Shown here in pieces: positions 23,546-33,742 of a stretch of DNA of 64,000 bases. Below the pieces are notes generated by a model. It worked only from the letters and a program-made list of their open reading frames with translations, searched no databases and was not told the origin of the DNA. Made by a program: the position numbers and the translations under genes. Source of the stretch: Combretum micranthum. Taxonomy: Eukaryota; Streptophyta; Magnoliopsida; Myrtales; Combretaceae. The stretch spans positions 1,599,501 to 1,663,500 of the forward strand of contig JAMXBD010000065.1 of the NCBI GenBank assembly GCA_024138025.1, in the 5' to 3' direction. Each line of letters begins with the position of its first letter. The first letter of the stretch is position 1.

Positions 23546-25059
23546 TGGGTTAATTTCATTGTAGGTACATGAACTTTTTCAATATAACAGTTTTATATTC
23601 TAAAAAAAATTTTCAACCCACAAAAATATCTAAAATTTTTAAATCTTACTCCAACGGTACTTTTAGCTAGAATCTGGCAAAAAATCCAGCTATATGCTAA
23701 CGTGGCAAAAAATGCACATCAAAAAATTAATTTTTAATTTTCATGTTAGCATATTTTCAATTTATTTATTTTTCCTTTTTTTTTCACTTACCTCTCTCTC
23801 CTCTCTCTTCAACCTCCCTATTTCTCTCTCTCCCCCCTCCCCCACCCACCCACCCAAAAAAAAACCCTACCCTGCCCCCCACTCGCCACCCCACACCGAA
23901 CACTCACGCCATAAACACACCCACCTCCTTCTCCACAGCCACAGTCTACCAACATTGAAAATCACTCAACAATAGCTACAGGACACCACACATACACACC
24001 ATTCAAGATCTTGTTGGATGCGGTATGGCATGTGGATCGGATCAAAGCAACACAAAAGTTGAAGTTTTCTTCTTTCTTAATGGCATGAGCTCGAGTACAT
24101 GTGATAGGAGTTCATCTTCACGATGTGAGTTCAATGATGGTTTTGTGTAGGTGACAGTAGCGAAAGATGGTCTCAGCTTGGAGATGAGTTTGTGATTAGG
24201 ATGTCTTAGTTCAACGGTGGTACATGGGAGTTTGGACTAATACCAGTTGGCTTTTTAAATGGTGGTGGGGCTCCTATTTGAGCTGTGAATTGATGGACTT
24301 GGTTTGTCGAGTTCGGTTTTAATGAAGCAGTGGTCCACAACTACTATGGAGATGGGTATGGCATTAAGAGGCTTGAGCTTCGTGTCGATATGGGCTTATG
24401 ATGAAGCTTAGAGAGAGAGAGTCAGAAAGGGAGGGGGGGTGTTAGAGAGAGAGTCTTCCTTGATTGGGGAAAAAGATGAAGATGTAGGAGAAGGAGTTTA
24501 GTTGACGTACCCCTAGAGTTTCAACTTAAACTGGTGGGTTCGTGTGGCTGTTGGAGGTAGAAGGATAGAGAGTCTTCCTTGATTGGGAAAGCTCCAAACT
24601 TGATGACCCACATCGCAAAACCCAATTGGGTTTATGCTCATGTGTTTGATAATTATGTCAGGGTATATTAGTGGTGGATGGTTTGGTGGGTTTTGTGACT
24701 ATGTTGGGTTACGACGTGTTTGATGGATTGCAGTAGAGATGGTGGTAACTAAACGGACAAAGAGGAAGAAGAAGAATAAGAAGAAGAGAGAGGGAAGAGG
24801 TGCACGAGAGAGAGAGCAAAGTAAAATAATAAAAAAAAAGAAAAATATATAAATATGTTGACTTGGAAGTTAAAAAGTTAATTTCCCAATATAGATACCC
24901 TGCCATGTCGGCAAGGCGTTGGATTTTTATCCTAATTACAACCAAAATGACCATTGATACAAACTTTAAAAAGTTTAGGTATTTCTAAAGGCTGAAAATT
25001 TTTTTAGGTATAAAACTGTTATATTATGAAAATTCAGATATTGTCAAAGAAATTAACCT
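23546..25059. mobile_element. Mutator-like element, non-autonomous, about 1.5 kb
   Basis: Long terminal inverted repeats of roughly 150 bp face each other. The left reads TGGGTTAATTTCATTG...ATATAACAGTTTTATA, and the right reversed reads AGGTTAATTTCTTTG...ATATAACAGTTTTATACC. The flanks GGGTATATT (23537-23545) and AGACATATT (25060-25068) match at 6 of 9 positions, consistent with an aged 9-bp duplication. The interior (23800-24800) is CT-rich, then GT-rich, and contains no transposase. Confidence 0.75.
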
Positions 25060-25068
25060 AGACATATT

Positions 25069-25825
25069 AGCTATTCTTGAGTCTTTCTTTACATATTTTC
25101 AAACTCTACTTATTAGACAAAACTCATCAATTGAGTTATGAACTAACCACTTGAACTAAACCATTACAACCTAGATGAGACCTCAACCAAACCATTCGAC
25201 CTTGACTAAGATCATAAGAAATACATCATCTAAACCACTTGACCATGTAAACATCCACCAATGCAGTCAATCATGACTATTAAATCTACATCAATCAAAC
25301 TGTTTACCCATATCAAACCATTTATAAGAAACTGGAGTGTATTATGAACAACGTAATTATAGTGAACACCTTAAACCACCTTAACTAATTAAAAATGAGC
25401 CATAATAAATAACAATGGTTTGGTTATGTATAGTGAGCTAGATGACATGTAATCCATGAGAGGTGGTGGTTAAGGCTAGCATTCAGTAGGGATCGAAGGT
25501 AAAGCTTAAGAGTTAGGGAGATTATACTAAAAGTAATCAACATTTGAGGTAATTTAAATTAAGGGATTAATATTTTGATTAGTTAAGAAAATAGATGAAT
25601 GTTTTGACAATGTAAGTTAAATAAGGAATCCACACTTGAGTTGTTATAATGATGTTAAGAATTGCTTAAGTGGCATGTTAACATGACACACACGTGATGT
25701 TAATATGTTCAATTTATTAATTTAAATAATATAATTCAATAAATTTGTAAAAAAAGAGAAAAAAAAGGAATTGTAGAAACTGGAAAAAAAAAACAGAAAG
25801 AAGAAAAAGGTATAACATGTTCAAT
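25069..25825. other. AT-rich spacer
   Basis: No gene. The stretch at 25540-25650 resembles one end of the element at 45033-45410 (ATCAACATTTGAGG, AAGTTAAATAAGG), so a decayed copy may be present. Confidence 0.3.
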
Positions 25826-25834
25826 TTATTTGCT

Positions 25835-26096
25835 GGGTTAATGTAAAAAATAATTTCACAAAAAAGTTTAATCAAGTACCTAAAATTTGATAAACAATTT
25901 AGTCCATGAAGTTTGGTAAATAACTTTGTACCTAAAATAAGTTTTTACGTATATTTTTCCTACCTGATTGAACTTATTTTATGTAGGAAAAATATATGTG
26001 AAAACTTGCTTGGAGTGCCAAATTATTCAAAACCAAATTTCATATATTTTATTAAACTTTTTATGAAAGTTCATATATCATTTTTTACATTATCCC
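25835..26096. mobile_element. Small Mutator-like MITE
   Basis: 262 bp with inverted ends GGGTTAATGTAAAAAA and, reversed on the right, GGGATAATGTAAAAAA. The interior carries the GTACCTAAA, TTGATAAACAATTTAGT and TTATTCAAAACCAAATTTCA words seen in the element at 26342. The flanking 9 bp agree at only 5 positions, so the copy is old or its ends are slightly off. Confidence 0.65.
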
Positions 26097-26299
26097 ATTT
26101 TAGTTTAAAAAATTTTAAATTGAAAAAAATAATAAGATTAAAAAATTAAGGATAAATGTAAAAAAAAAAAACTTTTGTCATCTTTAATTTTCAAGGTTAA
26201 TATATATATATATATAATAGAAAAAAATTAATAATACAAAAATAAGAAAATGAAAAAAATCATTAGAAAAGAAAAACATCAACAATAATAGCAATAGCG

Positions 26300-26334
<35 letters not shown>

Positions 26335-26341
26335 AATAATA
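26300..26341. repeat. (CAA)n and (TAA)n microsatellite
   Basis: About ten CAA units followed by TAA units, abutting the element at 26342. TAA units continue on its far side at 26714-26723. Confidence 0.9.
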
Positions 26342-26713
26342 AGGGTTAATGACAAAAATGGTACATGAACTTTTGCAAAATGTTTAATTAGATACTTGAA
26401 GTTTTGTTTTGAACAATTTGGTACCTGAATAAAGTTGTCGTGAACTTTTTTTTTTCATATCTAAAGTTTGGTTTTTATAATTTTGACGCATGAACAAAAT
26501 TTTCACAGATTTTTTTATATTTGAAGTAAGTTCAATTAGATATGAAAAAAGTTCGTAAAAACTTTGTTTAGGTATCAAAATTGTCAAAACCAAACTCCAA
26601 GTACCAATTGAACATTTTACGAAAGTTCAGGTACCAAATTATTCAAAACAAAATTTCATATATCTAATTGAATATTTTACGAAAGTTTAGATACCATTTT
26701 TTACATTAACCCT
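26342..26713. mobile_element. Foldback Mutator-like MITE inserted in a microsatellite
   Basis: 372 bp, nearly all inverted repeat. The left arm AGGGTTAATGACAAAAATGG and the right arm reversed AGGGTTAATGTAAAAAATGG remain alignable for about 90 bp (through TTTTGTTTTGAA, TTTGGTACCTGAA). Both flanks are TAA repeats, so a 9-bp duplication is compatible but not decisive. There is no coding capacity. Confidence 0.8.
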
Positions 26714-26723
26714 AATAATAATA

Positions 26724-27743
26724 AAACCATTCTAGCCACTTTATGGTGGTCGAAGGCCACTTAAAGGGAGTTGTGACGAAATATCCTTTTATATTTTATT
26801 GAATTTTCTTTCTTTGTTTTTAAAATTTCTTACTTTCAATTATTTTTATTAATTTTATAAATTATATTTATTTAAACTAATAAATTAAACTTGCTAATTT
26901 TTTTCCTTTTTTTTTTAATTTTCTTAAAGGGTTAAATTATTTTTGGCTCATCTAGAATCTAAACTGTGTTTAAAGGAAGATTGGACAATGTCGAATTATG
27001 AGTAGTGTTTGTGTTCAAGCTGGGTTTTAGGATAAAATCTAAGTAATTCTTAATACACTTAGTCCGATTAAATCTATTAAGGATAGCTAAGCAAATATGC
27101 TTAAGCATACTACTCTACATGTAGCATGATTTGACAAATTTTAGGTGAAAAAAAATTCAGAAACCTTTGTGTGATTCTAATATTTCTATACTTTTCATTG
27201 ATAAATATCTTAACCCTTATCTACTTTTCATTAATAAATAGAACTTCATTTATGTGCCCATTAATTGTCCATGGGCCTTTCTAGAATATTAGTTGCCTTT
27301 ATAAGTTATTCCACATAATTATCATCTCTATATTTATGAATGGAATAAACAACCAACAAAAACAAAGGAAATTTAGTTCAAGATACTTTTATCATCTAAT
27401 GGATTTCTTACTTAGATGAGCACAATTTAAACCTCATTCCTCTTGACCATTATACCTCAACTTACACCTAAAGCATTTGTCCAAAGAGATAACTAAACTC
27501 GATAGTCCTACTTAGATTATTTGTGTCATGTGTCACCAACTTAGTCCTTAGAAGAATGAGAACATTTGGTGAATAAGCATTATTTAATAGATTATTTATG
27601 GCTTATTCTATATAGGTAGGAGGAAACTCCTTCTGTGTTTCAACTAAGATTTAAATGACAAACTTATTTTCTCATCATATCAACATTTATCAACATAAGG
27701 TAATCACAGAGGTCATAATACATGTTTAAGATATCAAATTAAT
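26724..27743. other. AT-rich spacer
   Basis: No gene or element ends that I can support. Confidence 0.35.
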
Positions 27744-27751
27744 ACTTGGTC

Positions 27752-29287
27752 TTGGGCTACAAACGAGCTAAGCCAAGCTTCTTAAATTTCAGACTCGAAA
27801 GGCTTGGACTCTACTCATTGAACAAATAAACGAGCTCAAGTCGAACTAAACTTTTAACAAGCCAAAAAAAAAAAAAACAAGCTCGGGCTTGAGCTTATTT
27901 AGGATTTGTGAGCCCGAGCTCAGCTCGTTAGGCTTGTTTAGCTAAACGAGCCGAACTTGAGTTGAAGCTTATTTAACTTAATAAACTAAATCCATCATCG
28001 AGATCCATGGAAAAAATGGGAAAAAAATACATTTTTTTAAATATCTTTATTGTTTTCATTTAAAGGAGTCATCTTCAACCTTCAAACCACCATGAGCCAC
28101 TAAAACACCATCTAGGCCACCATCTACAAATATTACCAAATCAAAACTGAAAAAACCATTGAACCACCTTACCAAACTAACCCATAACTGTAACCAATGC
28201 ACTCATCAGGCCACTTCAACCTCTATCAGCTATGAACCACTCATAAGAGCAAAATACTAACTACCTACTGAGACTCCAACCAAGAATCACCCAGCTATCT
28301 TCACTGTAGAATCACCACGTCATCTACCAAAACCATCACCCATCTCCACCGAGTCACTACATTGAACTCAGCAAAACAAAACAACTCAGACTGAACTCCC
28401 TTCCATCTCCCTTCATGCACTACTCCGCAAACATCGATGAATGACACTACCAACCTCTTCTTTTTGAAAACTTATTTGAACTTGAAGCATTGAAATCGCC
28501 TTATCCTCTTCTTCTTTCTTCTTCTTTTTTTTAGAAAGGTATTAAGGCTTTTTACTTCACCTTTTCTCTCCTTTTAGTGGAAGGAAACTGATTTGTCGTT
28601 GAGTTTGTGAAGAAAATAGTTGAAAATGAAAAGTGAGAATTGGGGTTTAAAGGAGAAGAGATGATAATTAAAAAGTCTCTCGTGAATTCCACTTTCGTAT
28701 GGATACAAAACAATAAGCACTCCTAACTTTAATCAATTACTCTATATTACTTTTTTTTTCTTTTTCTATTTATTAAAAAAAATTGTCAATTTGTGATGTC
28801 ACATTGTTCTGTGTATAGTGTACCTTTCGTCGCCCATAGGCTTTGGTGTTCTTTTTTTCCCCCACTCTTGTTTCTTAAATAACTTTCAAATTTCATTATT
28901 CCCCCATGCTTTATTTTCTATAATATTATATAATTTATATTATACTAATAAATTATTATTGATATAAATAACTATACATTTATATACAATGTTATGTATG
29001 ATGTAGTTATATTAATATTACTAATATAAATAATTATTAATAATAAGTAATTATTAGAATAATATATATAAAAGTATTCACAAACTTTTTCGCGAGCCTA
29101 CTCACAAGCTTGGTTAACGAGCCTGTTCACAAGCCTTTAACAAACATGTTTGCGAACCGACTTGCAAGCCTAAAGTAAAGCTCAAGGTAAGCCCATTTAG
29201 CTAAACAAGCCGAGTTCGAGATCGAACTTAGATCGTTTAGAGTCAAGCTCGAGTAACTCATGAGTAACTTAGCTCGTTTCCAACCTT
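27752..29287. mobile_element. Non-autonomous hAT-like element, about 1.5 kb (probable)
   Basis: The ends are inverted: left TTGGGCTACAAACGAGCTAAG, right reversed AAGGTTGGAAACGAGCTAAG. Subterminal AGCTCG/CGAGCT and AAGCC/GGCTT words recur on both sides (27840-27970 and 29095-29280). The flanks ACTTGGTC and ATTAGGTC agree at 6 of 8 positions. The interior has a C-rich stretch (28060-28440) but no reading frame. Confidence 0.6.
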
Positions 29288-29496
29288 ATTAGGTCCCATA
29301 TTAAAAAAAAAAAAAAATTCAATTGAAACAGTGTAACTTGTGATTAAGATCCATTATCACTAGTATAAGTTTGCTTACTCGTTTAGTCCTAAAAACATCG
29401 AGGAAATATTCATTTTAACCATTAGTGATCCATCGAGTAAATATAGAATAACCCTTAAACTCATTTTAGCAATATTGTTGCTTGCATAATCTCCCT

Positions 29497-30947
29497 TGTT
29501 GGTCCTAATGTGTAAGTAACCAAGAGGGGAGGTATATTGGTTACTTTAAATTTCTTTTAAAAACTTTTGTGTGATTTAAAAAATTGTTTAGAAAATGCCC
29601 TTAATTGCCTATATTAGTTATGGACTTAAAATTATTATTTTTCTATCTCTTACCAAGTATAAGATTTTATGGTTTAAAAAAAAAAAAATTCAAATAGTGT
29701 TATCAAAGTATAAAATGCAAAATTAAAAAGAGATAGAGTAAGAGAAAAAATGCTCAAGGATATGTAATGTTTCTACCTTATGCATTAGTCCACTCATCCA
29801 ACTTTCATGTCGGGATACTAATATTCCATGCAGTTGTTCTATTAATCTTGTAAAAACTTCAATCAAGTTTCAAAGAGTATTGCTTCCAAGTAATTGAATC
29901 GACCACATTGCCTCTCTAGTTTATCTCTAAGTTAGCACTGCTCTATGACAGCCTTTGTTATATGGACATGCTAACATAATCATATTGTGAGTGTTTATTA
30001 CTTAAACGATGAGGATTTACAGCAAAGAGAATCCTCAAATTTAAAACGAAGTAAGCTAAAGCAACTTCTAAAAGTATGAAGTGAAGTAGTTTCTAATTCA
30101 AGCTTTTAAAAGGGTTTTGGAGTTTTCGTGCTCGAGTAGATTACTCCAGTTCTTTATAATGTCAAATTACTAGCATGCTTTTGTCTCTCAATTGAAACCT
30201 TATGTAAGTCATATGTAGCTTTGAAGTGAGTCTTCAATTTATAGGGGAGGTCTCACACTCAAATTTCTTCGAATGGGAAATGAAATCTTTGGGTTATTTG
30301 TGCAATATTTAATTTTATCTGTCACCATTTGATTTTCAAAAAGTTTCTTCAAATACATATTTTGGTTGTTGTAAATATTCTAAAAAATTCTTGAGTTCTC
30401 AGCTACATTTTGGAATATCTTGTAAGTGATGGCTTGACAAACTAAGGAGATATCCTTCCTTTTATAAAATATTTACTTGTCTAACTCATTGTAACTTCTC
30501 TTCAAATTACGTCTAAGTTTGGCAGATGTCCTCAAACTATTTTTGGAACTTTCTTTCCAAACAATATCCATTATTTGACCTTATTTCATCAGGATTATAG
30601 TATATTTGAAAAATTATTCAATTTGCAATTGCATAGTTAAGAACTCGGACAAGATAAATTGATTCCCAAGGATACTTGTCAAACATTAATGGGATGATTA
30701 AATATATATTTCCCTAATATATTTAATCTATCAAGTTGGGTCTTCAATATAATAACTTGAGATATTTATAAGTTTATTTGTCTCGACCAACTTTTAATTC
30801 AACTTTTGATGCTCACTTTTTCAAATGGTACATTGTTTTAAATTCAAGGATATCATTTTCATGCTTTTGTTTTCTATACACTAGACAAGCATATTAGAAA
30901 TATTTGATTCCTTTTACATCGTGAAAAATTAATGAGAGATAACAACA
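29497..30947 (-). repeat. Solo LTR (family shared with 62262-63745)
   Basis: The left terminus TGTTGGTCCTAA and the right terminus ...GAGAGATAACAACA fit TG...CA ends. Shared landmarks with the second copy, in the same order, are TGTTGGTCC near the left end, AGTCC...CTC then TATTCCA in the middle, and TTAGAAA...TTATAACA-like words at the right. The bases CCCT occur immediately outside both ends. No gag-pol is adjacent. The minus orientation is inferred from the second copy. Confidence 0.55.
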
Positions 30948-32393
30948 CCCTCTGTGCTTGTTCCCATTCTCCCAAAAATTGTTAAGAGGTCCATAAAGCC
31001 TTCTTTCATAACGTCATCGGTAGTTTCCCTTTTCTTACTATCTGAATTCGCTTCTCTAATCCGTTCACTATCACTCTTCTCATGGCTTTTTTACGTAAGC
31101 TCATAGGTCCTTGCTCTGGAGACGTAGGCATATGCTACTCGTGGGGTGTCCTACTGAATGTGCAACCAAGATGCATGTCCGATTGGATGTAATTTTACAT
31201 TATACAATATAATTAAAAAAATTAAGTATACTTTAATATTTCTAAATTTCCTAAAATAAAAGTTCATTTATTATTTTTTTAATAAAAAATCACATTGATT
31301 TATATAGTAAATAATATATAGTTAGTAAAGAAAATAAATAATATACCACTTGGTTTCCAATCTAGTATAAGACAACATAAGCACTAAACTTTAATAAAAA
31401 AAATAACATAACACCATTCACAAAGATAAGTAAGGTAGGGGCTGGACCTTAACTAAATTAATATTAACATTATTTATATGTATTTGCCCATTATTATAAT
31501 TATATTGCGTTTTATTTATGTGCATAAAAAATGTTCTAATGATTTCATTGTAATATCTTTTAAAACTTGATAAGTATGAAAAGATTCTTCCAAGAACTAA
31601 TTAAAAATATCTAGTGCATTTTATAAGAGATCGTATATTTGTTATTCAAAAATTAATTATTATTATTATTATTAAGAAAATTGAATTAACATATGAAATG
31701 TGTGTAATTCTTTTTTTTTTCTAGTAAAATTCAATCAAAAAATATATATGAATAGGAAAGTTGTTGAATAATCCATTTTATTTTCATAACATTAATTGTA
31801 AAAAAAAAAATGCATTTTGAAAAGGGAAAACAACATTTATGAGATTTGTTCAATAATCAATGTTCATTTTCATAAAATGTACATTTTTTCCTTTCAAGAA
31901 AAATCAAAATTTTAATTTCTTCTATACTTAAAAAGGGTTGAGACTCCTATTCAACCCCTTCTAGATAACACGAATTTTTTATGCTTGCTAGATGAGATAA
32001 ATACAGTATAAAATCTTGTTTTTCTTTTTATGCTATATATAATTTATTATGCATAACTATTATACTAATATAGTGGCTTACATGAAAAAATTTTTATTTT
32101 AACAATTATTTATCATTCCATCGTTATTTTAGTACTGTTGCCATCACTGCCATCATTTTATCACCATGACAACAATGTTTGCTCTTCATCACTTATTAAT
32201 CTCAATTGTGGTGATAGTAATGTATGGTAATGATATTAGCAATGATAGTAATAGATGATGATAGTAACAATGGTGATGATGGTGGGATAGTGGGCTAGTA
32301 ATTGAGAATAATTGTTATTTTGGATTTTAATAAAATATGTTATTTTATTTCGTTCTAAGATGTTTATAACTTCACTTTTATAAGACAGAAATA
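30948..32393. other. AT-rich spacer
   Basis: No gene supported. Positions 31000-31190 are less AT-rich, but neither strand gives a recognisable protein. Imperfect GATGATAGTAA-type repeats occur at 32190-32290. Confidence 0.35.
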
Positions 32394-32800
32394 ATGAAAT
32401 TAATCCTATATCATAGAATATTTTATCAAACTTTACTTAATTTGGGTGGTTTTATTGAAAATATAGGAACTTGCTCTCCTTTATTTTTTTTTTCCAAAAC
32501 TTTAGGCTATTATTATAGTTCTTCAACTTGCATGGCAATCAAATTTTTCCCTGATGGTGGTGGCAGAGACCGATTCCGAAGAGGCTTTAAATTTAATGAG
32601 CTCTATCGTTGTAGATGCTACTTAGAATCATATTTTTTTTTCCAAATAAGGCAACGGATTGCTAAAACATGGGGAGTTAAATTTTATTGGATCCCTAGAG
32701 ATTTTAACTTGTGTGTAGATCAAATGGCGTATTTGAGTCACTATATTTAAGAGGAAAGAGTTGTTGATTTTGATCCTTCTAAGTTCCTTAGAGCCTTCAA
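32394..32800 (+). pseudogene. Possible LINE-type RNase H fragment
   Basis: A 118-codon frame ends IRQRIAKTWGVKFYWIPRDFNLCVDQMAYLSHYI in window order, listed here only for its landmarks: W-G-V-K-F-x-W-I-P-R followed nine residues on by D-Q-M-A. Plant LINE RNase H (RVT_3) domains end in a comparable W-x-V-x-F-x-x-I-x-R-E-x-N-x-x-A-D-x-L-A pattern. After the stop, RVVDFDPSKFLRAF is also reminiscent of that domain's tail. The catalytic Asp would be retained but the upstream part is unrecognisable. This is weak evidence. Confidence 0.3.
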
Positions 32801-32904
32801 TTGTTGCTTTTGCATAACTCTCTTGAATTTCTTGCTGTTTCTACTGTTTAGTTTTTTTATTTCTTGGTCTTTTTGCCTTTTGATTAAAAAAAAAAAAATA
32901 CTTA

Positions 32905-33295
32905 TGGCTTGTTTGGTATGCAAGAATGGATCAGAATGGAATTATGATTCCGGCTTTCATTCATTTTCTTATGTTTGGAAGCGTCATGAGAAGGCAGAAT
33001 CGCGATTTCTTGGAATCGATGATTCCGTCTTTGAAAAGACGGAATCACAATTCCATTCCCCTTTCTTTTAAGATTTTTACTTAAATTATCTTTTTATCCT
33101 ATATTAATTTATTATTTTGTTTTTTTTGTGAAGGATATTTTTGGTAAATTCTAATACAAGCTCAATTATATTCATTCCATTCCGTGTTCGTATCCAAACA
33201 AAGGAATAGTTGTCATCCCTTATTGAATCTATTCCATTTTATTCCTTCGATTTCAATCCATTCCATTCCGATGATTCCCATACTAAATGTGACAT
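32905..33295. mobile_element. MITE-like inverted-repeat element
   Basis: The left GCTTGTTTGGTATGCAAGAA and the right reversed GTCACATTTAGTATGGGAAT share an inverted AGTATG/GGTATG core, followed on both sides by GGAATGGAAT-type words (AGAATGG, CCATTCC). Many copies of ATTCC/GGAAT fill both arms. No target duplication was fixed. Confidence 0.5.
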
Positions 33296-33407
33296 CAATT
33301 TAATACAATAAAAGATTTTCCACCTGATTTAGGTAAGAATTTAGGGGCGGTGACATGGCTTATATTTTTAAAACTTCCATAGGATATATATTAATGTTGT
33401 CCATTTG

Positions 33408-33465
33408 AGACTCCCATGTTCTTTTTTTTTTTTTTTTTTTTTTGACCAAAGACTCCCATGTTCTT
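33408..33465 (-). mobile_element. Near-empty LINE-type insertion: poly(T) between perfect 16-bp repeats
   Basis: AGACTCCCATGTTCTT occurs at 33408-33423 and again at 33450-33465. Between them are only about 20 T residues and GACCAA. On the minus strand this is TTGGTC plus a poly(A) tail, flanked by a target duplication of the length left by target-primed reverse transcription. Confidence 0.75.
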
Positions 33466-33554
33466 AATTTGATTAGTTGAGACATAAATGTTGCTTTCGC
33501 ACGTTGAGGCGCTTGAGGTGGTCACTTGACAGCTAGCTATTAGCCAACGCGAAA

Positions 33555-33742
33555 CGCGGTCTCTCTCTCTCTCTGCCCCTCCGACCCCAGGGACCCCAAG
33601 AGCTTAGTAAAGTTGGCAACTCCCAAAATCCCGATCTTTCTCCAGAAGAAAAGAAAACACAAAGGAAACAGGTTGCTTATAAACATCTAGTGACTATAAC
33701 TCTGCGAACTCCAAGTACGCTGTAATACCGAGAAACAAAAAG
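33555..33742 (+). promoter_or_regulatory. Promoter and 5' leader region of the LORELEI-like gene
   Basis: A CT repeat (TCTCTCTCTCTCT) at about 33560-33575 resembles the pyrimidine patch found near plant transcription starts. The following 170 bp is less AT-rich than its surroundings. No clear TATA box was found. Confidence 0.4.

Noticed and set aside
23694..23975. Pro/Ser/His-rich frame
   Set aside because: It lies in the CT-rich interior of the Mutator-like element and reflects composition only.
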